Source: Saururus chinensis
Taxonomy: Eukaryota; Streptophyta; Magnoliopsida; Piperales; Saururaceae
Length of the DNA stretch: 64,000 nt
Assembly (NCBI GenBank): GCA_035235625.1
Contig: CP141142.1
Location: 36,280,995-36,344,994, forward strand
Reading direction: 5' to 3'
In this document: one piece after another, positions 47,272-58,939 of the stretch
Position numbering within the stretch: the first letter of the stretch is position 1
How the letters are laid out: each line of letters starts with the position of its first letter
Made by a program: the position numbers and the translations under genes
The notes under the pieces: model-generated
Told to the model about the DNA's origin: nothing
Database searches by the model: none
Seen by the model: the letters and a program-made list of their open reading frames with translations, nothing else

Positions 47272-48008
47272 TTTGTGTGTCCCCACATGTAGACCCCATT
47301 GGAAACCTAAAAGTCATAAAGAAAATAAAAAATTATTTAAAAATAAAAAGTCATATTTTGCATTAATTAAAAAAAATATGAAATTAACTTGGTCTGTAAG
47401 AGGGGTATGTGAGGTCATTTATTAGTGTCCCATTTATAGGAAGGGTCACCAAGAGGCTATATATATGTCTAGTCCTTTTACTCAATTATCAATCTTAAAG
47501 TCTCTCATCCATTATTTGCAAGGAAAGTGAAGATGACTTAATCCTATTTATATTAGGTGGAATTTCTCTTATATATATATTTATATCAAGTGAACAAGGT
47601 ATGCTTCTTGTCTCTGAATTCATGTTATTTGCCTTATATTTTATTCCTAAGGGGATTGTTAGGGTGTTGAATTTTTTAGAAACATAATTAAATTTTTTTA
47701 GAATTAATTTTAAAAATTTACCGCCGAATGTGAATTACATTTGGTAATGAAATTTTTTAGAATAAATTCAAATGTCGCGTCAAACCTAATTTTAAAACTT
47801 TAAACTAATATAACTCTCTATCTCCCGAACTTAGATATGCATGTTCTTAGTACCATTACACTTTTAAATTCAAGCTCTATCAAACAAGATCCTACAAGGG
47901 TAGGTAATTTTAAAATTTCAAAGTTAGCCCTACCTATATGGCACACTTCTCGATGCTTAAATCAATACAAAAGAACCGTTAAAAAATAATAGAATCTATA
48001 ATTTTCAA
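47272..48008. other. No gene; presumed decayed copia 3' LTR and AT-rich DNA
   Basis: AT-rich with a TA-repeat-like patch near 47565-47585. Nothing codes. Confidence 0.35.
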
Positions 48009-48209
48009 AACGGGGGCTAGGAGACAGAATCGACGAGGTGATTCGGTAATTTAGGCTGATTCAGGCTCAAAACGGTTGAATCAACTTCAAGGTTGATTTT
48101 TTAATTTTGCTGAGCTTCTACACACAAATGAGATTTAAATAATTCAAGCCTGAATTGAGGCAGAATTAACCGAATCTTACAAAAATTCAGTACACAAACA
48201 GCCCCCGTA
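48009..48209. mobile_element. MITE with GGGGGCT terminal inverted repeats
   Basis: Left ACGGGGGCTAGGAGACAGAA and inverted right ACGGGGGCTGTTTGTGTACT agree at the tips. Further in they share GATTCGGT and GATTCAGGC-type blocks. About 200 bp and noncoding. The superfamily (hAT or PIF/Harbinger) is unresolved because flanking duplications are unclear. Confidence 0.62.
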
Positions 48210-48254
48210 ATGATCTTGTAAATTCATATACATCTAACAAAATATAGACCACAT

Positions 48255-50550
48255 CTTTACCAATCTTTACCAGTTCCACAACAAAGCCTTTCAATGGCAT
48301 GGTCAAAGTGTCTGAAAAATAGACCAAAGGCAAAGAAAGTAACATCGTCCAAATTACTTAATATTGGGGTTTGGATTTGCTTCCTTCGTCTATCATGGCC
48401 TTCCAAGTACTGAAGCATGATGAGCAAAAATTGCGGGAGAAGTTGTTTGATGATAGGTATATGATTTTCAACATTTGGAAATAACTGCCAAGGTATGGCT
48501 CAACTGACCTTGGAAGTGGTTTGAACACAAAACAACTCACAAAGATGGCATTCCGCCCAACCATTTCCCAAGATGCAAAACTTCGAGTTCCATGCAATTG
48601 ATCAAAGATTCAGGGATCTGGCATCCTATTTTATCCCCGTTGAGGTCCAGTGTCTTCAAACTACATCCACTGGAGCAAGTGCCCGGGATGGTACAGCTGA
48701 TGGAATTTGCACGAAGATTCAGCACAACAAGATTGCTCCTTTCGCTCAAAAATTGGGGAATCGGCCCGCTTAAATTGTTGCCCGACAACTCCATAACTCG
48801 CAAGTTGGTTGCGTTGCATATCCAAGAAGGAATGCTACCACTCAAGTTATTGCATGAGAGGGAAAGGAAGAAGCTGAACCGCAAGTTACTAGAAATGTCT
48901 GGATAAATCGGGGAGAGGAACCTATTATCAGAGTAATCCACAAAAGTAACGATGCTTGGGAAAAGTGGCATTAGCCCTTGAAGTTGATTGGAATGAAGAT
49001 CAATTGCATATAGCGAATTAATGAAAGATTTTTTAGTGGTTGCTCTAGGCCTGCCAGCTTATTGTTTGATAGAATCAAGTAGCTCAATGCCTTAAGATTC
49101 CATATCCAATTAGGTATGTCACTAGGAATTCCAATGTCAGAAAGGTCAAGGTTGGCTAAAAGCATTTGGTTTTGCAGAAAGTCAGGTATTTTGCTTAGAT
49201 TACAAGAACCCAGCTTCAATGTCCTAATCTGTGGAAAGTTGGACAGATTACCGTTTCCTACTTGGACTGACAAGTGACAAACCACCATCCAAAAGCTCTA
49301 GCCTGGAAAGATTCTTCACATTCTTAAACATATCAAGGTGCACCGCTCCACTGAAATTGTTTGAAGAAAGTACTAGTACCTTAAGTTTTGGAAGTTCGTA
49401 TTTGGATATTGGAAATGCCCCTTGAAGATTGTTGTCACTCCAATATACAGTAGCTAGAGACGAACCATTTGCAACGAGAAATTCATGAATTTCACCGTTG
49501 GGCTTGTTTCGATTGAGCAGCAAATTCTACAGAGAAGGGAGAGCAAGAAGATATTTCGGGATAGACCCAAGAGCGAATTGTTCCTCAGGTTGATTCCACA
49601 ATGTTCAGGAGATTGTCTCCAACGTCAGGGATAGGGTCGTGAAGATTATTCGATGGCAGATCACAAAAAACAAGCTGTTTCAATTGACCCAGAGGTGGAA
49701 TCTTGCCAGTGAAGTCATTAAACGATAGGTCCAAGTACACATGTCTGACAAGTTTTCCAAATGCCCACCTGCAGCTCCCCAAAGAAATTTGATCCAGTAA
49801 GCTGCAACCCGGTCAAGGAAGCATGATTACCAATGGAAGTAGACAATTCACCGGAGAATTTTGTGTTGGGTAGCAACAACTCTAGGATGACAGAACTATG
49901 TTCAAGAAATTCTGGCAACCGCCCACGGAGGTCCGGATTCCGTGAAGGTTCCAGGATCCACAAGCTCTTCAATCGGAAAACGTTCTATGGAAATGCTCAA
50001 ATCAAACCGCAGGAAGTGAGACGGAGAACAGCCAACGAAGAGAAGTTGCACAAAAAGTCCGGGACCTGGGATGAGAAGTTGTTGAAGTCTAGACCGAGGT
50101 AAGTGACGCGGGTCAGATTGTACAACAGAGTATCTAAGGGGCAATTCAACGAACACCTAAGAGGCTCAGAATTCTCAGCTTAATCGCGTAGAACGACAAG
50201 GAGCCGCACCACCCAGCAGCCACGACCATATAAAGGTGGAGCTCCTCCAGCTATCGCGGCTCTTAAGCATAACAGAGCCCACATGGAGAAATATCGACGT
50301 GGAGAGGTCGAGCGAGACAAGCACCCACATCCGCACTATCGCCGCCGCTGGGACCTGGCCGGCGCGGCGTTGGAGAGGTTGAGGCTGGTGACCCGGCAGA
50401 GCCGGCCGAGTTCAGTGGGGAAGTGCGACGAGTCGAATCGGTAAAAGGAGAGCGCGAGTGACGTTCACTCAATGAGGCATGCTCGTGGCGAGAAGCCTTA
50501 AGAGACCAAGTAGGGGATAGGGAATGGAGGAGGGAGATATTCATATTCAT
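48255..50550 (-). pseudogene. RLP pseudogene, paralogue of the intact RLP at 29901-33293
   Basis: Minus-strand pieces in shifting frames follow the intact RLP in order: a signal-peptide-like start at 50550 (MNMNISLL), LRR pieces at 50156-49718, NGEIHEFLVANGSSLATV (49523-49420), SVQVGNGNLSNFPQIRTLKL (49260-49200), and NLSGSIPSWICNATNLRVME (48850-48790). It ends with TMPLKGFVVELVKI near 48270, which parallels TVTLKGFDVDLVKI. Multiple frameshifts and stops are present. The LRR N-terminal caps are missing after the signal peptide, and the last LRRs, C-cap and membrane helix are absent. The 5' flank (50570-50780) matches that of the intact gene. Confidence 0.9.
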
Positions 50551-50569
50551 CCTGGACTGAGGCAATGTG

Positions 50570-50780
50570 CTGACCCAGTTCAGTTTCATAGGTTCTCTCC
50601 TCCATTGCATCCTCAATTAATAGAATCCAATGTCAATCGAAGTCTTATGCAAAAACCTCTCTATGGTTTAGTGGCTCTGCAAATAGCATGGCATTAAATA
50701 CCCGAAAGGAATGAATGGATTGCCAATCCAAGTGAGACATCCAGTCAAATACATGGATAGTTCAGTGCGGGGCCAACAAC
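50570..50780 (-). repeat. RLP upstream region (copy 3 of 3), in front of the pseudogene
   Basis: GCAATGTGCTGACCCAG, GGTTCTCTCCTCCATTGC, CGAAGTCTTATGC and ACATGGATAGTTCAGTGC occur in the same order as upstream of the intact RLP. Confidence 0.65.
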
Positions 50781-50962
50781 ACTCAACCCGCGACTCTGAT
50801 GAAGCTTCATCAATGGCTTTGAGCTCGCCTCTCGCAATGAATAACGTTCATAATAATATGGGGTGTGACTCTAATTGCAGTGCCTCCATCTATGCTTACA
50901 AATGTATCTTCTCCGTTAAACCGAGTGAAAAGTACCACAATCAAAGAAGGAAAATGATATTT

Positions 50963-51106
50963 TCACATCAAAAACACACAACAAAAACTCACACATGTGT
51001 CTTGATTGGATTAGATACATGGGCCCAAGTGAACTTTGTGTGAGGCCCACTTATCCAATCCAATCAAAATGCTTGTGTGAGTTTTTGTGGGTGTTATTGT
51101 TGTGGG
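50963..51106. repeat. Fold-back repeat, about 144 bp (MITE-like)
   Basis: ACAAAAACTCACACA near 50981 is mirrored by TGTGTGAGTTTTTGTG near 51075. Inner arms TTGATTGGATTAGATACATG and its mirror, ending TCCAATCCAATCAA, also pair. No target duplication was found. Confidence 0.65.
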
Positions 51107-52469
51107 AATATCACTATCCATAGTATTCACTAATCCGATATAGAAATTATCCTGAAGTACCCCATTCAGTATCGTCTTATCTCTAACCAATCCATAGTAG
51201 ACTTGTTAGGTACATAAACAACACTGCACTCACAGCAGACCGGTCTAATCCTATCACCTAAACTACTGGAGCCCTCATAGTCACCTCAACCTAATCTTAG
51301 AGTTTTTATTTTTTCTCTCTTCCCGTTTAAATTGATTGTAAAGAAAATAAATCCTTAATGCTAAATATAACTAAGAACTGATCATATGATAGTAAAAAAC
51401 TCTTAGGATTTCAAAATTTATCGAAATGAAAATTATAGTTCAAGCAACCTCTAGAATGGACACGCACATGTCGAACACACCTAGACACTCCTACATTTGA
51501 TGTAGGGAGGGTTAGACTTTAGCTACCGTGCCATTCACCACATACATCGCATCCACCTTGGAGGTCCGACATACAAGTCAACATCATGTTTACCATCTCC
51601 CAGCAATAGTCCACTTCAACAACCCCCCAATTCTTTAGGAGCCTGACAAAATCTTTCAACTTTCTTGCATTGATCCCATCCAAGCCCTCAAACTCCTTTC
51701 GGGATTTTGGAAATGAAACTAATTATCATGGGGATGAACTCTAGCCTAAGAATTTGCCTCTTGATGATTTGTTGTACAACACAACTAGTACCCAATTTGT
51801 TTCACTTTTACCTAAGTTTTCACACACCAACACATAGGATAAAGATAGAGAAAAGCAGAACCTTTTATTTCGAAAACCAATGCTTGAAGTTACAAAGAAC
51901 AAGGCCCTTTACTTTGCTCGCCAAACCCAAGGAACCAGCATGCACTCGCACAAGACAACACCCCTAAGAACTTGACCCCTCATCAACTTTCTACTCAGCT
52001 CTCTCTTGCTTATTCCTTATTTCGGTCCTGTGGCTGAACCCCCTCTCATTGAGCCTATTTGCCACATATATAGAGGAGGGTCAAGGGATTCCCAGTACTA
52101 TTAGAACTCTACTATCCCTTTACAAATTTTTCATACAAGTGACCTATCCCAATCATGGAAGATCGTATTGACCAAAATGGGTGCGTATTGGTCAATCCAT
52201 ACCCCTATCAGTCGAAACCGATATGGTACATAGATGTAGCACGCACTTTGTGGGGTTTTTCTATTTAGGAGGGTCATTTCAGGCATATCATTTCTATTAT
52301 TTTTGATATGCTCAAAGGTTCAGCTGCTACAGAGGGGGGGGCCTGTTGTGGACCATGAACATTGAAGCCTTGTGCTTAGGAGAACCGACACTTCGAAGGG
52401 GTTCAGTGCATAGGGCTTGCAGGAGCAAGACGACCAGGCTGAGCAGGGAAGTGCTGGTTTGTTGGATTA
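51107..52469. other. No recognisable gene
   Basis: Noncoding by eye. The short frame at 51707-51967 has no family resemblance. 52330-52350 has a GAGGGGGGGGCC purine run of unknown meaning. Confidence 0.4.
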
Positions 52470-53642
52470 TGTGTGTGGCATAGACAAACCTAGAAAATAA
52501 AGAGCCTCTAACTTACAATTAAGTTATAATATTTATTTCCCTCCTTTAAGCAAAATAAAGCTAAAATTTAACAAATTAAGCATGCCTTATTTCAATGTAT
52601 TCTAATGATAAATTCTCAATCAAATCATCAATTCAAATACACAAGAATTTTTATGTAGAAACCCAACTAGGGAAAAAGTATGAGCTACTTTGTATAGATC
52701 AACTATGCACTATGTAAACTTAAGATTATAGAATTATCAATTACATAGACAAAAGACTCATTTTTCTTCAAACTAGATAGATTTTCACACCACTCTTGAA
52801 TTCTGAACCAACCACTCTTTAGTTATTTACTGGCCATAGCTTGATCTTCTTCTTCTTTATGCTCTCTTGATCAGCATAGATCTTTCACTCCCCTTTGAAT
52901 GAATCTTCTATTTACTTGATCTTCTCAAAAATAAACTTCAGCAAACACATTATTTTTGTGCTCCAATCTCACATTTAGTCACTCTTTTTTATTTATGGTA
53001 GATACTTTCACAATTTAGAAGACAACTATTTTAAAACTTCATTAAAGAAACTCCACACAAGCTATTAAATTTTTTTTAGGTCTTCTCTCTTCCTTCATCA
53101 TGTTCTAGTCCCTTTTCATAGACTCACAAACCCTAAAAGAAAAAGGTCTCTAAGCTAGAAGCGTGACTAAACATAAAAATCTTAATTTTGGCAACCTGTC
53201 GCTCAAATGATCAATTGTTTCCATAGGGTAATCAATTGTTCCCTGTATTTTACAACATGAATCTTCAAACAATTGATCATTTCATTGAGCCAATCGATCG
53301 CTAACTCTCGGCTTCGCTTTTGAATGATGTTTTTCAAGTGCGGATCAATTGATCTACATAAATGATTGATCATTCTGTCAATTTTTTTAAATTTTAATTT
53401 TTACTATTTAAAAATCTAAACTTTGTCATTCTTTCACCTAAGGTCTCTTTTACTCTAAAGTTTGTGAATTTGATATGTGTGCATGCTTTTACTCGACGAA
53501 AACACAAATTTGAGTCTTCTTTTTCTCTAGCTTCCTAAATCCATCTTTAGACTTGAAACTGACTCAAAATACACATTTCATGACATTATTTTGATTATGA
53601 TAATTAGCCAATACTTGACATAAGAGTACTTATGTTCTTACA
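52470..53642 (-). mobile_element. LTR, minus orientation, about 1.17 kb, same family as 40878-45446
   Basis: Read on the minus strand it starts TGTAAGAACATAAGTACTC and ends ..TGCCACACACA, with TG..CA termini. It parallels the interrupted plus-strand LTR. The flanks GATTA and AGAGG do not match, so an intact solo-LTR structure is not shown. Confidence 0.68.
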
Positions 53643-54207
53643 AGAGGATGTTGTGAAGACATCGATAGGGATACTAGCTCATGCGAAGGGATGCAGTAGA
53701 CAACCCAGTGGCAGAACAAAAAAAAAGAAGCGGGCATAGATGGAAGGAGACCCAAACTGATCGTCTCAGTTGGATAGGAAATCTCCCAAATCGAGATAGT
53801 GCCTCCTCGGAAATTGGGCTACCTGTAGGCGAGGCGATGGAAGGAAGGTGAGAAAAGTGGGTTTCCTACCAAAATTCAACATAGATTTGATGGTCTCTGA
53901 GGGAAAGGAGGGGGAGTGGAGAATAATTTTTTTTCTTCTAAATTTCGGTCAACTTGATTAAGCTGAGGAGGACAAATCTCCTTCCTCTTCTCCACCCCTC
54001 CCACACACTTCACCTTTGCTATGATAGGCTTTTCCCTTGGATGGGTGGGCGAGCTCACATAATCTAGATATAAGCTTAAGATAATTCATGCAATGCTTGT
54101 GCTCTCTTTGTTTTTTTCTTTTTTACCATCACTTGGATCTGTCTCTCTCTGCTTACCTTTCTCTCCCTCTACTTCAGTGGTGGAAGTGGGGATAAAAGAG
54201 ACACTAA
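53643..54207. other. No recognisable gene
   Basis: Noncoding by eye. 53700-53870 is somewhat GC-richer but has no recognisable product. Confidence 0.4.
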
Positions 54208-54542
54208 GGACTCGTTTGGGTACGGAATTGTGAAAAAATTCCGACGATTCCATCACAATTCAGCACAGAATTGTTAGAATCTTATTTGGGTAGTGAATCA
54301 TAACGGAAATAAAAATTCCGCCGAAAACACGATTCAGTCTGTTTCCGTCCTGAATCACTGAATCTTCTTGCGAGGAGATTCAGTCCATTCTGTAAAAATG
54401 CTTAAAACCTGAAACACGCGTTATCGCGTATTTCCGGTCATTACCCCTCGCCCCATTTGCCTTTCCACTGAAACCCTGTTTCCTCTCGGCCTTTCCCATT
54501 CCACAGATCGTCTCCCTCCCCTCGTTGCCCGGAGCTGATTTC

Positions 54543-54720
54543 TCTTTGCCTCTTCGAACGCCGATTTCCATCGCGGTCCTCTGTAGCTCGCTCGGCGTGG
54601 CCCTTCTGCGAATCGTCGCCTCTTCGGCTGCCGATTTCCATCCCGGTCCTATGAAGCTCGCCCGGTGCAGCCCTTCTGCGAATCATCGCCTATTCGGCCG
54701 CCGATTTCCATCCCGCTCCT
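54543..54720. repeat. Tandem repeat, about 70-bp unit, two and a half copies
   Basis: GCCGATTTCCATC followed by GGTCCT, GAAGCTCGC-like and CCCTTCTGCGAATC words recurs near 54560, 54630 and 54700. It is GC-rich against AT-rich surroundings, inside the Harbinger-type element. Confidence 0.75.
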
Positions 54721-55963
54721 CAGCTGCCTCCGATCTGATTTGCTTCCACGAACCAGCCCATCTGCCGCAAACTTTAGCGGCGTTCGGTGTTCGGTTTTAC
54801 CTACCCTCACTGATCGGAGTTTTGTTTTTTTTCATGATTTGTGGCTCAATGTTTGGGCGAATTTAGGCCCTCACGTAGCTATCATTCAATCGTCCGGCGA
54901 TTCCCCCAAATGTCACTGATATGTGATAAAAAAAATTGCTTCATGATCTGCGTTGAAATTGTTTTTTTTTCTCATTCCTTCATTCACTGATCTTTGGCGT
55001 GTTTATGGTTTTTGTCGTTGTAGCTTACCCTCACTGATCCATGGCCAAATCTTTGGCTTCCCAGTTTGCCTCTTATTCTCTGCCGACGGGGGAGCCAGCG
55101 ACTCTAGATCCCGGCCAACTTTGCCGCCATCGCTGCTGCTGCCGATATTTTTGCTGGCTAGTCCCAGTTTGCCTCTTTGTTCAGGTGTCATATTTTCTTC
55201 ATTTTCTAGGATTAGTTTTTCCTTCCCTGTTTTCCTTGTACTACTTGTTTATTTTCGCAGTAAAGATTGTTACTTCCATTTTCCGATTTTCAGTCATTTG
55301 CCTTGTTGCTCTCATAGAAATATCGGTTAGTATTTTCACTGATTTTAGCTTCGTAATGTAAGATGCTACTTGGCTTCTTTTATAATTTCTCATGCTCTGT
55401 TTGGTGTAGCATGTCTATGTTTTTGGTTTGCGCATGCTCACTTCCTACGAAGTTCGATGGAGACATGTATCTTCTGTAGGCTATCGCTCACTCTCTCTGA
55501 AGCTTGTTCTAGAATTCTTTTTTATCTGTGTTATATAAACTGAGTTAAAGAATATAATTTAATGCCTATTTTGTGGATTATGCTGGTAGCTTGAATTATA
55601 GTGGGGGGACAGGAGTGGTATCTGTGTGTAAATCATGATAAGAGAAAAAAAAATTCTGATTATGGATCAATGGGTCCATACTATGGGGGTGCTAAAGGAC
55701 TGAAATATGTAACAAACATGACGTGATTGTTTGAATTATATGTTAATGAAATGGAATATTTATCTGTTTGTTTTGGTATGGAGCTCTTATAAAACATATT
55801 TGGACTTAGAAATGTTATATCCTTACGGAAAGTATTTTGACAGGAATTACTTTGAGTATTTTTTTTTACTATTTTTTCTCTACTGTAAAATTTTATTTCT
55901 CACAGGCAGAGAAGACAATAGGAAAGATTCTTACTTCTTAATTGGAAAGAAAGGAGGTGAAAA

Positions 55964-56968
55964 ATGAACAAAAAGAAGATCTTCCAGCTTGCATAAGGGT
56001 TCAGAGGGAAGGCCAAAAACTGCATCAGGATAGCTAGGGAACGTGTGGAGAGACATGAGATCTCTTTGAATTGAGATAATCAATTATAGAAGTAGATTGC
56101 ATGGAGTATGATTCCATCTCATATTCTATTTTCATATTTTTTTAGTCTTTCAGCTTTTACATGCATTTATAGTGTTTTTAGTGGCGCTGGCTTCAAAGAT
56201 GCATTATCTTTCCACAAGATTTCCAGGAGATTACGAGATGAGCCAAGCAGTCAATTGGTTTCTCTGTGATTTATTAGTTTTATAGGGTTATTCTTTGAGG
56301 TGTTCCTCCATGGACAGTATAGTGGCAATGTATTGATGAAAGACCAGCATTGAAGATGAAATTGTATTTGACTTTTTGTATTGAATTAATAAATAAATGT
56401 CATAGTATGGGCTCATTTAGCTGTTCTCTTTTTCTTTGCTAGTAGACTGAAAGTCTTGATTTTGTATTATACCCCCATAGTACCTAATACATTTGGACAT
56501 TTATAGCTGACTAGTTTTTATTAAGAAAGGATAAGTGGTGTATATGCACGTCTTATACTTTTCTCAGTGCATCAGCACTTGATTATGAAAAGGTTTTGAT
56601 ATGATATTGCGGTAGCTTTAACAACGTGGTCCTCTTTTTAAAGTGTATCTTTTTAAAGTGTATCAGTAGCTAGGGTGGGTTAAAAAAGATTGATAAAAGT
56701 GATTCTACTTGGTGGTCAATCGCATTGGTGTATAAGTATAGAGTTGCTGAGTTTGTTTTTCAGTGTTCACTTTGCATATGCAACTAATGCCACTTATTTG
56801 CAACACCAAATGAGTTACCTGATAGTTTTCCCCCCATTTGTTATAGCTGAGTTGTCAATGCATGAGCCATACCACTTCAAGGCGCTTGTTGACATATCTC
56901 GGAAAGCTTTTCACACAAATAAATTGATGGACCTTAAAAAAGGTCTTTTAACTCTTGTAAGATATTAA
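55964..56968 (+). pseudogene. Mitochondrial ribosomal protein bL20m pseudogene inside a Harbinger-type element
   Basis: From the ATG at 55964 the translation reads MNKKKIFQLA-stop-GFRGKAKNCIRIARERVE, the start of bL20 of the large ribosomal subunit (plant organellar type). About 13 codons are missing; the sequence resumes in another frame as MRSL-stop-IEIIN, then RSRLHGV-stop. An intron-like gap leads to a clean AG acceptor before 56847. The C-terminal part follows: ELSMHEPYHFKALVDISRKAFHTNK. Two of the three stops are single-base changes from the expected codons (Lys to TAA, Trp to TGA). The intron-like gap indicates a genomic, not retro-processed, copy. Sequence upstream to about 54.4 kb may include its leader. 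It is dead as a protein gene. Confidence 0.88.
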
Positions 56969-57451
56969 TTAATTTTTTATGTGGTAAAATGTAAGTCTTT
57001 CACCTCTTGCAAGATGTTAATTGATTTTTTATGTGGTTAGGATTTAGTAGTATAATTACTTTTTTATGTGGTTGGGATTTAGTAGTATTATGATATGGCC
57101 CAAAGCCGAATACGAGTGGCCCGACATATTATTAGTGTTGCACACTAACCGCGTACAATACCTAAACTAAGGTTATATTTGTAATTTTTTTTTAAGTTTG
57201 ACGATTCCAAAAAATACACAAATTCCATACCCAAACATGATTTTATCAAAACAATTTCATTTAAAGGGTATATTTGTCAATTTAACTAAAATTCTAAAGA
57301 ATCTAACCTTAAACACAATTCGCTATCCAAACACGATTCCATATTAAAAATTCCATACCCAAATGAAATTCCGATTCTATATTGAATCGGCGGAATTAAT
57401 TCCAAAAAATTCCGATTCGCTATCGAATTAATTCCGTACCCAAACGACCCC

Positions 57452-58204
57452 TAAGAGAGAGATCATTTCTCTAACTAGTGAAACTATTTTGTCGTCTTCT
57501 ATTTCCCACTTCCACATCTTTCTTACTACCCTTCACCAACTGGATTGACACCATCCAATATCTCTACTCCTACTCTGCTTCTTCTTTAGACTATGAATAT
57601 TTTTTTACATTTTTTTCCCATTTCTCTATTTGGTTGGATGACATCATCCAGTTCCCTGCTTTGCCACCATCTGGTCTGTCCTTCAAGGATCATTAGCATT
57701 AAGGTAAAAAAATTGGGTTGACAATTTCACCCACACCTTAATGCGGCATAGGTCTCTTTCCTCCTAGTGTTCTTGGCAGATGACTAGAGCTCAGATAGAT
57801 CATGCTACTTGTTATTTCTTGCACCATTTTGGTTTTATGAGGAATGGTCATGCCAAGTATTTGTAAAAACAATCAAATAGAAGTCGAATTATACATTAAT
57901 ATTATGTAATTCTTTTTCCTCAATAAAGTGAGTCGAATCTTACATCGATATCATGCAAAGTTTTTTTTCCTCTACGAAACTGATTTGTCTACTGATTGTT
58001 CACTTAGTTAATGAAATCTCAATTTGTGCTATTTACCTTTTTTCATCCTAATTTAATTATCCTAGCTCGAAAATTACCTAACCTACACATGCCTATTACA
58101 TATCCTTGTATGTTATTAGTGGTATTGAGTTGTTAACAAATTATAGTTTCTTATGTCTTAGTACCCTCTCCTTCATCATAGGACAAGCAAGAAACAAACT
58201 CTAG
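57452..58204. other. No recognisable gene
   Basis: AT-rich, with only short open frames lacking family resemblance (for example 57478-57696). Confidence 0.4.
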
Positions 58205-58672
58205 ATGGTCGCTCGAGGAAAAAAAATCTCCTTCTCCCCTACAACATCCTCCTCGGCTTCTCCGACGGCTTCTCAATGGTTTCATCTTCCCCGACAGCTT
58301 TCTCTTCCCGGCCAGGTTTCGTCTTCCCTAGTGGTTTTGTCTTCCCAGTTGCTTCCTCTTCCCTGCTTCCTTTCTCGGGTGGTACTTCATATCTTTATGC
58401 TCCTAATATAGAAGAGTAGTTTGTTTCCCTTCCTTAGAGTAGATTCAGGTTATTTTGGATGATAAAAAAGCTGTTATCATTCATTTTGGAATGATTAAGG
58501 AGTATCTAGAAGGATTAAGGAGATTATGTAGTTTCTATTAGTTTTCTAGATTTTTTGGGTAGTTGGAAAACTCAAACACTAGAAAAATGGAAAACTGAAA
58601 AAGTAAAAAAGTAAAAAAATTGGATTATTGATATGATGTGAAAAAAGCATAGAAACGAACACACACGCTTTC

Positions 58673-58939
58673 TTGTGTGTTTGGGACGTCCATTGGGATG
58701 CTAGTGGTAGTAAATATAATTGCAACAATGCAGAAACAAAACTAATTGAAGTTCCATGCAAAGTAACTTATGATGTTTGCTTATATATGTTGCATAAAGT
58801 TTGTAAATGGTCAAAGAAAAAGTATTCATTAAAGTTAAGTTTTATATATCCTATTGCAGCTCTTCTTGACCTTCCACCATATGAAATACATGATATTGAA
58901 ACTCTTCATTGTTTCCTTCAAGAGAATAAGTCGAGATGA
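58673..58939 (+). pseudogene. N-terminal MULE transposase-like fragment
   Basis: The frame MCVWDVHWDASGSKYNCNNA, then the ITYDxLxxxL-like VTYDVCLYMLHKVCKW and FIYPIAALLDLPPYEIHDIE, ending TLHCFLQENKSR, resembles the poorly conserved N-terminal region found before the DNA-binding domain of plant MuDR-type transposases. The frame then breaks, and recognisable words cease by about 59.5 kb. The zinc-finger and DDE domains are absent. The similarity is from memory of family patterns and is moderate. Confidence 0.55.

Larger units (their letters stand above)
54208..57451. mobile_element. PIF/Harbinger-type element, about 3.24 kb, with TAA target duplication
   Basis: TAA flanks both sides (54205-54207, 57452-57454). 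Left GGACTCGTTTGGGTACGGAATT-type end and inverted right GGGGTCGTTTGGGTACGGAATT-type end agree over about 20 bases. Subterminal sequence at both sides is rich in GGAATT, GATTCNG and TTTGGGTA words. No transposase is legible. It encloses a decayed mitochondrial ribosomal protein bL20 gene and a GC-rich leader-like region (54430-54900). Confidence 0.8.

Noticed and set aside
50263..50616. Minus-strand frame as an independent gene
   Set aside because: It is an out-of-frame stretch of the RLP pseudogene's 5' part.
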